From Sepiola atlantica (taxonomy: Eukaryota > Mollusca > Cephalopoda > Sepiida > Sepiolidae): DNA of 64,000 bases. Made by a program: the position numbers and the translations under genes. Position 1 is the stretch's first letter. Each line of letters starts with the position of its first letter. The stretch spans positions 53,885,700 through 53,949,699 of the forward strand of contig OY744531.1 in NCBI GenBank assembly GCA_963556195.1, given 5' to 3'. A model generated the notes under the pieces. That model was not told the DNA's origin. It searched no databases and saw only the letters and a list, made by a program, of their open reading frames with translations. Positions 22,540 to 34,589 of the stretch are shown here, one piece after another.

Positions 22540-25010
22540 AGCAGTAAAACGGTAGAAGAAAAGACATATGACTGATAAAGAAGAGGAAAAACTAAACGAG
22601 AAAAATTAAGAACTCAAACAAAAGATACAAGCAAAAGACGATACAGATACAAATTTAAACAGTACAAACAAAACAGGACTTTTGTAAACAATGAAATTCT
22701 GGAACAAGAATAGAACGATCGAACCCGACAGAAACAAAACACTTCTGGTGCAATATATGAGAAACAAAACAGAGATGTTGAATGGCTGAAAAAACATTAA
22801 AGAAGAATATCAGCAAATCGAAGAAAGAACAGAAACTGAAATAAATGAAGAAAACTCAGGCCAACCCTAAGAAAAATGAAAATTAGAAACCACCGGTCCA
22901 CGATGGAATACATGCATACTGGTTAAAAAAAAATTCACGACGTTACATGTAATACTAGCGCAAAACCTGAGAAGATGTATACCCAAGGAAGACATAACAG
23001 ATTTAATGACCAAAAAAAGAACTACGTTAATACAAAAATGCACCAAGAAGGGAACGATTCCAAGCAACTACGGACGAATAACCTGTCTACCAACAATGTT
23101 GAAAATTCTAACGACCAAACTAAGACAACAGATCTACCACTCCCTTAATAATCGTGGATTAGTAACCGATAAATAAACAGGATGCCGGAAAAGGGAAAAA
23201 AGTGGCGCACACCCTGTTATACATTGATCAAAAGATTCTAAAGGTAGTAAACAAACAGAAAGAAAAACATAGCAATTGCGCGGATTGACTACGGGAAAGC
23301 ATACGACAAAATCCCTCAAGCATGGATAATTGAGTAGTTAAAAATGTACTAGATACCCGACAAAATTATCAGTCTTATAAATAACGCAATGGAAACATGG
23401 AGACTAGAACTGACAGCTGAGGGACAACATCCGACTAGATAAGAATACAGAGAGGCATTTTCCAGGGAGACTCTCTATCACCACTACTGTTACTCATAGC
23501 TATGATGCAATTACACAATATATTCAGGAATTGTAATTCTGGATACAAATTCACTGACACAGAAAAAAGGATAAGCTGCCTAATGTGTAATGAACCACCT
23601 GAAATTATTTGCAAAAAAAAAAGGAATTGGAAAAGCTGATAAACACAACAGGAATTTTCAGCCAGGATATTAAAATGGAATTGAGAATAGAAAAGTATGC
23701 ACTACTCGAAGTGAAAACAAGAAAGCTTAAGACAGCGGAGGACATTGAACTACCTAAGCATAAGAAGATGAGAGCACTTGGCGAACATGATACATAAAGA
23801 ATCTGGGAGTTCTGGAAGCAGACGCCATCAAATCAAGAGAAACGAAAGAGAAGATTAGAAAAGAATACCCGAGGAGAAAATCAAAATACTTAGAAACTAA
23901 GTTATTTAGTAGAAACCTGATAAAAGGAATAAACACTTGAGAAGTTTCTCTAGCAAGATATTCTGAACCATTCATAGGCTGAACAAAAAAAGAACCCAGA
24001 CACTTTAACTAGAAAACTAGGAAACTAATGACCATGAACAATGCACGAACCCCAAAGGATAATATTGACTGACTCTACGTAAAAAAAGAACGAATGGGGA
24101 ATAGGACTGGTAAGTATAGAAGACTGTCTAGATGACACAACAAACTGGAAAAATACATAACCCAGAATACAGAAAGGTTGATCATTGCAGCAAGAAACAC
24201 CGTAAAAATGAACAATACAGAAAGCATTGAAACTGAAAAAAAAAGACGGGAAAAGAAAATGGGAAGAAAAAAAGCTACAGGGAAGATTCATAAAACTAAC
24301 CAGAGAAGAGACACACGAAAACACCTGGACATAGTTAGGAAAAGGACATCTAAACAGAGAACCGGAATCACTACCGACAACCGTACAGAATAACGCGATC
24401 AAAACAAACTATATCAAAGTTAAGATCAGTAAAACCCGAGAAAACTAAATGTAGACCATGTAAACAAAGAAATGAAACGGGAAATCACATAAGTAAATGC
24501 AGAAAACTAGCCTCAAAAGAATACAACAAACAGAAACGATTGTGTGGTAAAGGAAGTCCACTGGGAACTATGCAAACGTCTTCGTTTTGTACGTGCAGAC
24601 AAATAGTATGGACACAAACGAGAGAGACTAATGGAAAATGAAAATCAGAAAATCCTCTGGACATAGAGGTACAAACAAACAAAAACACCGGAGAGACCGG
24701 ACATGATAATAGTCAACAAGAAGTAAAAAATCCGACAAATCGTAGATTTCACCGTCCCAGTAGGAAATAGAAAAACGAAGCAAATACACAGAACTTGCCA
24801 GAGAACTGAAAGGAATATGGAACATAAAGAAAATGACTATGATACCAATAATTGTAGGATCACTAGGCACAGTTTTGACAACACTCGAAAAACAACTAAG
24901 AAAAATTGGAATAAAACATAAGATTGAGACCATACAATGAACGGCAATGATGAAAACAGCACAAATCTTAAGGAAAATCTTTGAATGCAGAAACCAACCA
25001 ACATAACCAA
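22540..25010 (+). pseudogene. LINE with restriction-like endonuclease (R2/NeSL-like), RT to C-terminus
   Basis: A 2.4-kb decayed ORF. In order: a pre-RT acidic linker (about 22600-22870), GIHAYWLKK, RT block A IDYGKAYDKIPQAWI (about 23284-23328), WRLELTAEGQ, a decayed FSRETLYH in place of FQGDSLSP, a thumb-like region to about 24010, a CCHC-type cluster CRPCKQRNETGNHISKC (24450-24501), and endonuclease motifs RPDMIIVNKK (24693-24722) and IVDFTVPVG. It finishes with IIVGSLGTVL and AQILRKIF near 24980. A zinc cluster followed by PD and D motifs after the RT is the established layout of LINEs that cut with a restriction-like enzyme. Stops and frame changes are everywhere. Open frames on the opposite strand are shadows. 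Confidence 0.78.
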
Positions 25011-25264
25011 TGAACACGAGTCTACAACAAACAATTTTAAATAGAAAAAGAACTAAATATATAGAAAGAACAACATACGAGCCCAGGGGAAGTGAAAACT
25101 GCAAGAAATCCATTAAACTACCCCCACCACCACTATTTTTTTTTCAGTCATACACACATGCGTATAATGACATCAGTCTCGGCTGGTACCATACAAAACA
25201 TTTGTGAAGGGGCAAGGAGGATGAAAAAACCGAAGAGGGATAGCATTGACCAGACTCCCACTGG

Positions 25265-25480
25265 AAGGGTGCGGAGAGTACTGAAACCTTGGGGTGGTTT
25301 AGTGCCACTCGAATTCCAGAGAATACCAATTGTGGTTACTATCAATGGTAAACGGCTGTTGCAATAATGCACAGTTGTTTGCATTGGCTATCGAAAAGAG
25401 GTACATAGTGCTGGAAATCTAAGGAGACTTGTTGTCACTCAGACTCCAGGACACGCCACTGGTTACTGTCAGTGAGTAAT
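25265..25480 (+). repeat. Two tandem copies of the GAGAGTACT dispersed repeat
   Basis: 25265-25352 (GGAGAGTACTGAAACCTTGG...CACTCGAATTCCAGAG) and 25405-25480 (GTGCTGGAAATCTAAGGAG...CACTCAGACTCCAGGA) are related to each other and to 383-485 and 59185-59300. Confidence 0.45.
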
Positions 25481-25724
25481 CGTTGATACTGACTTGTGTG
25501 AAAACCGCGTAGTGTGTGTAAAATTAATAATATGGAAGTAAAGAGATTTCTAAATTTTAGTTATGTAAGAATGTCTTAACAGATACGTCACAGTTCGTGA
25601 ATTTTTTAATTAAATCAAAATAGAATAAAGGATGGTAGCGGTTGTGACCCAATGGTAAACGGGTGCGTCTAGTGTTAGTTAAACGTTAATCTTGATAGAC
25701 CATTTGTCGGTCTATCGAGATTGA

Positions 25725-26062
25725 CTTAAGTGAAGAAGCTCAATGTCTTTAAAATAAAAGGTTTAACTACTATCCTTGGAGTAACTTTTCGAGATAGACT
25801 AATAAAAGTAGACATCAGAAATGGGGTTGATATTAACAGATCCATCAACAACGATATTTATAAAAAGAGATTAAAGCGGGTTGAACATATTTTCTCGGCT
25901 GCCAGACTCCAGCTATGTAAAGAAATGATACCAAGAAGATTTAATTCAAGAAAAATTAAGAAGACGGCCACCAAAGAGATGGGCCGACCAGATAAGGGTT
26001 GATATAGATATGCAGTTCCTTAAAGCTAAAAGGTTGGCCATAAGTAGTGGAATTTTGTTCTC
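25725..26062 (+). pseudogene. LINE ORF2 C-terminal fragment
   Basis: The + strand reads TTILGVTFRDRLIKVDIRN, then NDIYKKRLKRVEHIF, and in a shifted frame RRRPPKRWADQIRVDIDMQF. An ILGVTxRDR start, a K-R-L-x-x-x-x-H motif and a basic RPPKRW-D tail are typical of the end of RT polyproteins in animal LINEs. The clade cannot be fixed from this piece. Confidence 0.6.
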
Positions 26063-26169
26063 AAGCGTCTGTCGAAGCTCTCTGACGTATTCAAATAAGT
26101 CTAGTAAGTCAAGTTTGTCTTGTAAAACCGATGACGGACAGTCTCTTATAAAGATGCTTGGACGGATCT

Positions 26170-26240
26170 GAAACAAGATGCGTCCGCTCAATCTTAGCGA
26201 TGAAAATGCTGCTTCAAACTGAAGTGTGACCGACTGGCCA
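26170..26240 (-). repeat. Terminal unit of the ~40-bp satellite family
   Basis: TGCGTCCGCTCAATC, then TTAGCGATGAAAATG and AAGTGTGACCGACTGGCC match the terminal segment plus one repeat unit of the array at 21240. It is a copy with the array contracted to about one unit. Confidence 0.55.
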
Positions 26241-26773
26241 ACGGACGGACAGACAAATCTTCCCATAGAGATGCGAGGACGTATCAAAAAAGAAAAATAA
26301 GAACGTAAAATAGAACAGAAGACAAAAAAGCCAAATTTATAAGAAAATGAAAGCGGAATAGTAATTCCCATGAGGGGAGCCATGTGAAGATATCTCGATA
26401 TCTCAGCACTTGTCTTAAAACAATGATGACAATCAAGTTGCTATCAAAACGCCATATTTGTGAATGCGTATTTTCTTTGGCGCGTGTCTTGGTTTGTTTT
26501 TTTTTCATGGTTCTCTTTTTTTAATTTTATTTCTTGCTTTTTCCTTTCCGAAATAAACTTTTTTATTAAAAAAAATATAAAAATTAATTAAGAATAAAAA
26601 TGTCTTCTTTTTCTCCCAAGATACGGCCCAAGCTGAAATTCAATGAAAATGTATTTTTCCTTCAGTTTCTATTCAAAAGTCTATAACAAAGTCGGTAAGA
26701 ATTAATAGACAAAATAAAAAACCCTTGCGATTAGAAAATGGCATCACTAACATCATCAGAATCCGTATCATCA
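26241..26773. other. No recognised feature
   Basis: AT-rich sequence. No gene is supported on either strand. Confidence 0.45.
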
Positions 26774-26807
26774 TTATCTAATAATAATAATCATCATCAT
26801 CATCATC

Positions 26808-26882
<75 letters not shown>
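26774..26882. repeat. (TAA)n with CAT units
   Basis: Trinucleotide array. Confidence 0.95.
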
Positions 26883-26883
<1 letters not shown>

Positions 26884-26985
26884 ATAAGAAAGGGAAGGAT
26901 AAAATAAGAACTAGGACAGACAAGTAATAGGAAATGGAGAATGAAGATGACGGGGAATAGGGAGAGGAAATAATATGCAAAATAA

Positions 26986-27069
26986 GAGAAGAAGAAGAAG
27001 AAGAAGAAGAAGAAGAAGAAGAAGAAGAAGAAGAAGAAGAAGAAGAAGAAGAAGAAGAAGAAGAAGAAA
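26986..27069. repeat. (GAA)n microsatellite in a polypurine tract
   Basis: About 27 GAA units. The flanks 26880-27330 are strongly purine-rich on the + strand, a mirror-type sequence that could form a triplex. Confidence 0.95.
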
Positions 27070-27196
27070 TATACGGAGGAAAAAAGCGTGAAGGGGTGAA
27101 GGGGTGAATGTTAAGGAGGAAATGAAGAAGAAAAGAAAGGTGGAATTCAATATGGAGGGGGAAAGGAGAAGATTCGGAGAAAGTGGTTAGAAATAC

Positions 27197-27264
27197 AAAG
27201 AAGAAGAAGAAGAAGAAGAAGAAGAAGAAGAAGAAGAAGAAGAAGAAGAAGAAGAAGAAGAAGA
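27197..27264. repeat. (GAA)n microsatellite
   Basis: A second GAA array in the same polypurine tract. The following 27330-28220 has no recognised gene. Confidence 0.95.
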
Positions 27265-28220
27265 GGTGGGAGAAGTATGGGAATAAAACCATACAAAGAG
27301 AAGAAAGAGTGATGAAGGGAAAGGGGGGAGTTGAAGATACGCATGTACGCATAACACGATTTACATATCGAAATAAAATGTATTCGGAAATACAAGCTAA
27401 ATACCTCTTCTATAGACTCTGCAAACATTTTTTAATCGAATAATTTAGTAATATTTAATTATGCTTAAATAGATCCGAACTTTAATTGATTAAGCTGAAT
27501 ATTCTTAATAATTCAAATGATTTAGTAATCTTATATATAAACTAATATCACTTTCATCCTAATGTTGTACTCAATAGCTTTTTAACTACAAGCTACATAC
27601 AAACATCATCAGTGTTTTACGCGATATATTTGTCCGTGTTGTTACAAAGAACAATTTTATTTTATCCGAATGTAACGCTTTTTATATTTAATCCTGATCA
27701 ATATTTCATTTTCTTAGTCATTAATAAAAGAAGGGGGCGGGCTCTTAACTCCGAATTTCAGATTAACTGCTATTCTTCTCAGTGACACCGGGATAAATAT
27801 ATTTAATAGGGTACAGTTTTCGATAAACACCGTTTTATTATCACTCTTTATCCCTCCTTCTCTGTTCATGTTTCATGTGGACGGCATCTTGTTTTATACG
27901 CATACCAAGCTATAGTCTTCTCTTTCTCTCTTTCTTCTCCCTTTCTTTATTGATAGGCACACTTTTCTTCTTTCTTTTTTCTTTCTATTTTTACCTTAAA
28001 TTTCAACCTTCATTGTATATTTTTTATCACAAGTTTAAACACTCTTTCATTGTAAGCATTGAGAAATTACGTATGTTTGAAAAAAATATACGTACGCTCA
28101 TATAATCGTTTGATTCTTAAACACGTACGTAAAAACACTTTACTATTGTAAACATTGGGCAATAACATTTGTCTGCTAAAAAATACGTTCGTTTATAATA
28201 AAATGTACTAGAAAAAGAAT

Positions 28221-28263
28221 GAAAGCAGAAGACTTCCGGCAACGCCGGCTTTGTACAGCTAGT
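28221..28263 (+). mobile_element. Helitron-like 3' terminus
   Basis: TTCCGGCAACGCCGG forms a GC-rich hairpin (CCGGC-AAC-GCCGG) shortly before GCTAGT. A GC hairpin about 10 nt from CTAG/T is the standard 3' end of Helitrons. The matching 5' end was not found. Confidence 0.5.
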
Positions 28264-28429
28264 GTTTAACTATAATCAATATATATTTAGTATTCTACCT
28301 TCGCTTTGTGTAACGTTGTCAGTAATATATTAAAATATAATAGTACAGTTAAATTCGGTATAACAGTTATAAATTTGCTATGTATTGCTGAAATATTTCC
28401 ATGTAAAATGTTATTTTCACTTTATATAC

Positions 28430-28848
28430 ACACGCATATATATATACATGTATATATACATATATATACATGCAAATATATATACGTATATATATACGTA
28501 TATATCTATACATATACATACATATATATACATACGTATATATATGTATACACGTATATATATACATACGTATATATTCAGATTCACGTATATATACATA
28601 TATGCGTAAACACGTATATATATATATACATATACACGTATATATATACATATATATACACGTATATATATACATATATACATATATATACGTATACATA
28701 TACGTATATATACGTATATATATATATATATACGTATATATACATATATATACGTATATATACATAAGTGTATATATATATATATTTATATATATATGCG
28801 TATATAAATCTTTATATATATATATGTTTATAGATATATATATATTCA

Positions 28849-28881
<33 letters not shown>

Positions 28882-28994
28882 GTATGTATACGTATATATC
28901 TATGTATATATACGTATATATATATGTATATATGCGTATATTTATGCTTTTATATATATATACGTTTATATCAATATACATGTATATATATACG

Positions 28995-29025
<31 letters not shown>

Positions 29026-29037
29026 TTATATATATAC

Positions 29038-29095
<58 letters not shown>

Positions 29096-29132
29096 TATAT
29101 ATATATATATATATATATACGTATATATATGT
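28430..29132. repeat. 700-bp (TA)n/(TATACG)n low-complexity array
   Basis: TA with regularly spaced CG and CA steps (ATATACGTATATATAC). Long open frames of Tyr-Ile repeats on both strands are artefacts. The array abuts the 5' end of the LINE at 29148. Confidence 0.95.
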
Positions 29133-29147
29133 ATCTTCGCCTCCGCC

Positions 29148-29790
29148 CTTGAGGCTCGCATTCACAAATATCCAAGGACTTAGAACCAACATTAACGACG
29201 TAGAAACGTTTCTCCTGACAAACTCCACGGATATCCTAGCACTAAGTGAATCAAACCTTGAATCCTCAATCTTCTCTCGCAACTTTGACATGACTGATTA
29301 CCTTTCACTCTACCGTAAAGACTCTGACAAACATATACACGGGCTAGGAGTTTATGTTCGGAACACCCTCCCATTGACTAGAGAACATAGGTTAGAATCA
29401 GATCACCAAGCCTACATGTGCTTTAGTTTGACCTTACATCACAGAGTTAGTTACTTATATTTCTTATACCGTTCTTCTTCGACCCAGGACTGTACCCTGC
29501 TTGACTCTGTCTCTGAAAGCTTTGATAGAGTATTCTCACTCGACTCGAATTCCCAAATATATGTATTTGGGGATTTTAATGCACACCATCGTGACTAATT
29601 GGGGTTCTCCAGCGTTACTGATGCAGCTGGGAACTCTACTTTTAATCTCTCCTCAGTTCACGACTTACAGACTGCCACTTCCTGATCGTGCGGACCAGCA
29701 AGCCTCACTTCTTGACCTCACTACCCGAGGCTTGTGTGGCGAATTCCCATAGTCCGCTCGGAAACTCTGATCACGTGGTGGTAATGATAC
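29148..29790 (+). pseudogene. LINE apurinic-type endonuclease domain
   Basis: Open to 29598: [27 protein letters not shown] (metal-binding Glu), [20 protein letters not shown] and GDFNAHHRD, followed by a stop. After frame changes, SDHVVV at about 29768-29785 gives the last catalytic motif (S-D-H). The order matches the exonuclease-endonuclease-phosphatase fold that nicks the target DNA in this LINE group. A stop within the domain makes it non-functional. Confidence 0.8.
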
Positions 29791-30360
29791 TTATCACCTT
29801 AAAAACTCGTCCGAAAGCTAAAGAGCCGTTGTAAAAAACGACGCGAAACTATGAGCAGGCTGATTTGGAATCCCTCAGGGATCACATAAGCGACGCCACA
29901 TGGGGTGAAACCTTCTCACTCCCTGCTGATCAGTGTGCAAATGAGCTAACCGAATGAGTCAAAGCAGCCATTAATGCTTATGTCACAACGCGAAAATTCT
30001 TCAACGAACCCCACTCTCCTCAATGGTTCATCTCAGAATATGCAGCTGCTATTTCTGAGAGGCAGATGGCATTCCGAAAATTCGGCCGCCATAAGTCAAC
30101 TGCGAATAGACAAAAATGTATAAAGGCAAGAAATGATTGCAAAGTAGTGATAGATGAAGCAAAGTGCAGGTATACAGAGATAACCAAACAAACTCATTAA
30201 GTCACAGAAACTAGATAGTCGTGATTTCTGGAAAATCTACGATAGTGTGATGAACAATTGACAATCGACAATTCCCCCGCTATCAAACCGCAACGATGTT
30301 GTTTGCACGACAACTGGCAAGGTTGAACTACTTGCCCAGCGTTTCGCCTTAAACTCCACT

Positions 30361-31212
30361 TTGGACTCAGCAAACCACCCCCTCCCGAAATTCCCATTGC
30401 GGACTGAAGCCACACTTGAGAACCTGGTCATCACCCCATCTCAGGTCAAAGTCATCATTAAAAACTTTGACACATCCAAAGCCTGTGGGCCTGATCTCAT
30501 ACCAGAAATAGTAATAAAGAAATGCTCTGCTGAGCTGGCTCCTGTCCTCTCCAAACTATACAACAAATGCCTTGCTAAATCTTGTTTCCCTGATAGTTGG
30601 AATATTGTCTCTGTGGTGCCAGTCTTCTACAATTCTGGAGATAGAACTGATTCTCTAAACTACCGCTCAATCAGTCTACTCCCGAACTTTGCTAAAACCT
30701 TTGAATCATTAATCAATCTAGCGATAGTCCGGCACCTAGTTAATGCTAAACTTCTTTCTGATCATAAATACGGATTTAGACAAGCACGATCTACCGCAGA
30801 TATCCTAACGGTCATCTCTGAACGCATATATCATACACTGGGCAAGGCAGGTGACGCTAGGGCGGTAGGGTTTGATATATACAAGGTCTGGCATAAAGGA
30901 CTTCTAAAACTGTACTCATATGGTATTACTGGACAAATATTTAATATAATTAAATCCTTCCTAACAAAAAGAAAGATCCAGGTTGTCCTCGATGGCTGTT
31001 CATTTAAGCAACATTACATAAATTCTAGTGTACCCCAGGGATCTATCCTTGGACCTCTACTGTTCCTGATTTTCATAAATTACCTCCCTGATGTCATTGA
31101 GACTGAGATAAGAATATTTGCTGACGACACCACGCTCTACTCTTGTCATGTGGGCAAAACCGACGCGCACATATCTGAGGCAATAGCTGAATCCTTAAAA
31201 AATGACCTCTAG
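30361..31212 (+). pseudogene. LINE reverse transcriptase domain
   Basis: A 283-codon open stretch; related sequence continues upstream in other frames (SRDFWKIYDSVMNN near 30220). Blocks seen: SKACGPDLIPEIVIKKC, SVVPVFYNSGD, LNYRSISLLPNFAKTFE, HKYGFRQARSTADIL, SVPQGSILGPLLFLIF and the catalytic IFADDTTLYS. Block A reads GFDIYKVWHKGLL where the family has about four more residues (DISKAFDRVWH), so it carries a small in-frame deletion at the active site. It ends at TAG, and tail sequence continues past stops to about 31790 (TFTDNMNRNKYIEDIARVAA). Confidence 0.85.
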
Positions 31213-31799
31213 TCTGTAGTTGATTGGTGTCAAAAATAGATGGTAACTTTTAATGCCGCATAGACAAAGCTACTCTCCTTCAATAACTACAAGAAACCCC
31301 TTCAACCACCGATTATCATGGCAAATAACACTCTACCATTCAAACTCCTCGGCCTAACTTTCACAGATAACATGAATCGGAATAAATACATTGAAGACAT
31401 TGCCAGGGTTGCTGCAAAGAAGGTGGGTCCCCTCTATCGTGCTAGTAAACACACCTGACATTATCCTATATCACGGCAAAGCCACCATCCGCCCATGCAA
31501 GAAAGTATTGTTGCCACATCTGGGCTGGGGTATCATCCACTTGTCTCTCCCTCTTAGACAAGGTCTAAAAAAGAGTCGCCAACTTAATAGGTCCCTCACT
31601 ATCCACCAAGCTCTAGCCCCTGTCCCATCGCCGCAATGTTGCTTCGTTGTGCCTGTTTTACAAGTACTTCAATGGATTGTGCTCTGATGAACTTGTTATT
31701 TCGGTGCCCCCACTACGTAAATTCACTAGACCAACCCGACAATCTTCCAAATCCCATCCATTCACTGTGGAGGTCCCCTCAAAAAATTACAAAATATTA

Positions 31800-32271
31800 A
31801 TTTACAAAACCATACTATGAACAGCCTTAATATCACCTCCATATACACAAATATACCCGTAAAAAATGCATTAACTTACTCTCCAAACACTTAAATAAAA
31901 TAAATTTTTCTTGTTCTCTCCCAATTAAAAGCATTATAGATATCATTAGGAGAATCCCTTCTCTTACTTTCTTTAAATATAACAATAACTATTATAGACA
32001 GAAAGTTGGCCTACCTATGGGTAACCCCCTTAGTCCCGTATTAGCTTGTTTGTTTTTAGAATTCCTCGAAATCGGTCCTTTTTCATACCGTATCCCTAAA
32101 ACTGCTACTTATTTTAGATATATTGACGATATTTTAATTTTTCTACCCGTTAGTCATAAAATACATACATTAGCACAAGCACTCAACAAAGTTGAACCTT
32201 TCATCAAGTTTACTTTCGAGAGTGAACACAACAATTTTCCTCGACATTCTTATCCTCAAAAACAATAATAG
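31800..32271 (+). pseudogene. Penelope-like reverse transcriptase fragment
   Basis: SLNITSIYTNIPVKNAL (block A) is read first. After frame changes it becomes open from about 31970 to 32267 and reads VGLPMGNPLSPVLACLFLEF and the catalytic YFRYIDDILIF, then VEPFIKFTFESEHNN. PMG-PLSPVLA and Y-x-DD are the family's blocks. The N-terminal part of RT is missing. Confidence 0.82.
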
Positions 32272-32717
32272 TCTCTCATTTCAAGTCCATCGTAAACCAA
32301 CCAACCAACAAAAATGATTACATGCACTATTACTCACATCATAATTACTACAAAAAAACAGTATGATAATAGGCTTTTATTTTAGAGCTCTGCGTATTTG
32401 TAGCCTGAATATCTCTCTCAAGAATACAATAAAATAGAATCCTCTCTCACAACTTTAATATACCCCAAACACGTCATTCTCTCCGCTAAAAAGAAAGCTA
32501 TCCAAATACATCTCAAAAATATCAAAAATACGAAAACAGCTCCTAATACTGCACAACCCATACATAGAAATGTTTTCCATCCCTACTAATTCTCGCAACA
32601 AACATCTATTCCCTTCTCTTTCCCCACACAGTTTCAGAATTATCCAATCTAACTCACTTACTATTAAAAACATCTTTAAAAAACATAAAAACAAAAATAA
32701 AGTCCTTACATCTCCCA

Positions 32718-33071
32718 CTTCAGCTGGAATTTACACTATACCATGCGCCGATTCGGAAAAACATATTATGGCGAGACACAACGTCCGTTAAATAAACGAA
32801 TCTATGAACACAATCGTGCTATAAAAAAAACTGCGACACCTCAAACGGGTTATGTACCCACATGATTTCTTTTGGTCATCACTTCAATAGACAGAGGGCG
32901 ATTTCAATAAAACATATACACGATATTAAACTCCGTCGTCTCATAGAATCATGTTTAATCCTACGTCATAATAACACAATTATTCAAAGACCAGGATTTT
33001 ATAATATTTCTACATCCTCTGCTAGATTGATTCTAATCGAAATGGACCTAAATCAATATGATAACGGATAA
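32718..33071 (+). pseudogene. GIY-YIG endonuclease of the Penelope-like element
   Basis: AGIYTIPCADSEK gives the GIY motif. After a frameshift YYGETQRPLNKRIYEHN gives the YIG-equivalent with its Arg, then FGHHFNRQ and a C-terminal FYNISTSSARLILIEMDLN ending in TAA. The nuclease would nick target DNA for insertion. Frameshifts at about 32757 and 32845 inactivate it. Confidence 0.8.
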
Positions 33072-33522
33072 CTTCTACAACTGTAAGTCCGTCTTCCTCC
33101 TCCTCCTCCTTTTTTGTTTAAATCCCTGCTGTCATTCATTTTAAATTACTACTAATCTTCCTTCCCTACTTTAATTAACTTACTGCGTTCCAATCGGCTT
33201 TTATATGCTAAATCGAAGCTAACTGCTGATTTTTTTTCTTTCTTTCTTTTTCTTTTTAACATCTCTTTCTTTCTTTCTCCGTTTCTACTGTTTATTACAC
33301 GTGACTATATTTTTTTCCAAATTGCGTTCTTTTTAGAAATTTGAAACTTTTCTTTTAATTAAAGTTCTGCTGCTAACTGACGATGATTGACCTAACAATT
33401 CAAATATTTTGGTAGAACTATTCAATATGTGTTTTTGAGTTTATATTTTTGCTAGTTGTTGATTTGCTTATCCTTTATTCCATTTTTATTTTACATTTTG
33501 TCTTAAACATTGTTTCTTTTAT

Positions 33523-33540
33523 TCCTCATATATATGTATA

Positions 33541-33593
<53 letters not shown>

Positions 33594-33658
33594 GTATATA
33601 TTTATATATATATGTATGTATATAGATATACATATTTATATATATTTATATATATATG

Positions 33659-33742
<84 letters not shown>
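33523..33742. repeat. (TA)n/(TATG)n array inside the Penelope 3' region
   Basis: TA with TG steps, pure TA from about 33665. Confidence 0.95.
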
Positions 33743-33746
<4 letters not shown>

Positions 33747-33834
33747 TGCCCACTCTATGGTATGGTCTGTAAAGGTCTGTGTGTGTAAAATGAATAGGGA
33801 AAGCCAAAAATATATTATTTATTTATCATCAACA

Positions 33835-33862
33835 TTTCGTCTTTATCGTAAGACTTCCTCAG
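33835..33862 (-). ncRNA. Hammerhead-like core at the Penelope 3' end
   Basis: The minus strand reads CTGAGGA, A, GTCTT-ACGATA-AAGAC, then GAAA. Both catalytic boxes are intact and stem II is 5 bp. It lies about 760 bp past the GIY-YIG stop, in the region where a terminal repeat is expected. It is on the strand opposite to the coding frame. Stems I and III were not resolved by eye. Confidence 0.55.
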
Positions 33863-33880
33863 GATGAAGAAAAATTAAGA

Positions 33881-34473
33881 AAAAAAACATACAACCATGA
33901 ATTTTATTTGCCCGTAGGTTACGAGCTTCGGTCTGTTTGTGAGTAAAGAAAAATCAAAAAAGTGAGTAGGCAAAAAAGGATGTGCGCTGGTAGTCGCAGT
34001 TTATAGAGTTTTAGGGAGATGAAGAGGGGAGAGATGTACTGATTAAAATCAGTTTATTACCTTACCTTTGAAAACAGATCGTTAGGCTAAGGGTTGTCTG
34101 GGTTACCCTGGCAGGTGAATCGTAGGGGCCGATGATGGAAGGGGTAAAGTATAAGCATGAATGTGGGAGTGTATCCATATTTAACATATATGTGAGTACG
34201 AACGCATATTAACATTGATACAAATAAATAAGTATACACATGTAAAAAATAAATTCCCCTTATTTGAAACCCAAAAAAGGAGGAAGGAAATAATTTCTAA
34301 TTTAATTTAATCGCATTAAAAGTTTTAAAACGAAAAGTTATGATGTAAAACGAAAAATGTGGCAAAAAAGAAAGAGACGAACATAATATCTATTTGTTTA
34401 TTTATTTATGTGTGAATGTATTTATTTATTTCTATTTATTTAATTATTTGTATGTTATTAATTGATTAATATA
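33881..34473. other. No recognised gene
   Basis: Mixed sequence; could still belong to a mobile element. Nothing definite is seen. Confidence 0.4.
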
Positions 34474-34535
34474 CATATATATATATATGTATAGATATAG
34501 GTATATATATAAATATATATATATATGTATATAAT

Positions 34536-34567
<32 letters not shown>

Positions 34568-34568
34568 C
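34474..34568. repeat. (TA)n array
   Basis: TA-rich run lying beyond the 3' end of the minus-strand SINE-like copy at 34590. Confidence 0.95.
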
Positions 34569-34589
34569 GTTCATATAATTATACTTAAA

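Larger units (their letters stand above)
29148..31790 (+). mobile_element. APE-type (CR1/Jockey-group) LINE, nearly complete ORF2, inactive
   Basis: Endonuclease, linker, RT and post-RT tail lie in the correct order over 2.6 kb. The copy starts in the endonuclease directly at the TA array. It ends near 31790, in the middle of the conserved tail, where Penelope-like RT sequence begins. Several stops and frameshifts separate the modules. Confidence 0.82.
31795..33880 (+). mobile_element. Penelope-like element, 5'-truncated
   Basis: Penelope-type RT followed by a GIY-YIG endonuclease on the + strand, then an AT-rich 3' region, a (TA)n array and a hammerhead-like core at 33835-33862. Established Penelope-like elements have exactly RT plus GIY-YIG, with hammerhead motifs in their terminal repeats. 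The left end joins the interrupted LINE at about 31790. Confidence 0.78.

Noticed and set aside
24025..25113. Several hydrophobic minus-strand open frames, up to 161 codons
   Set aside because: They are antisense shadows of the A-rich + strand LINE coding sequence, whose RT, zinc-cluster and nuclease motifs are recognisable in order. The same holds for 62416-63364.
25630..25705. tRNA gene or SINE head (GACCCAATGGTAAACGGG)
   Set aside because: An A-box-like motif is present, but no B box at the right spacing and no cloverleaf. It may be a SINE scrap, but I could not support it.
28430..29132. Long open frames of Tyr-Ile-rich protein on both strands
   Set aside because: They are translations of (TA)n and (TATACG)n arrays. 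The same occurs at 7602-8070, 34838-35405, 35824-36092 and 51469-51705.
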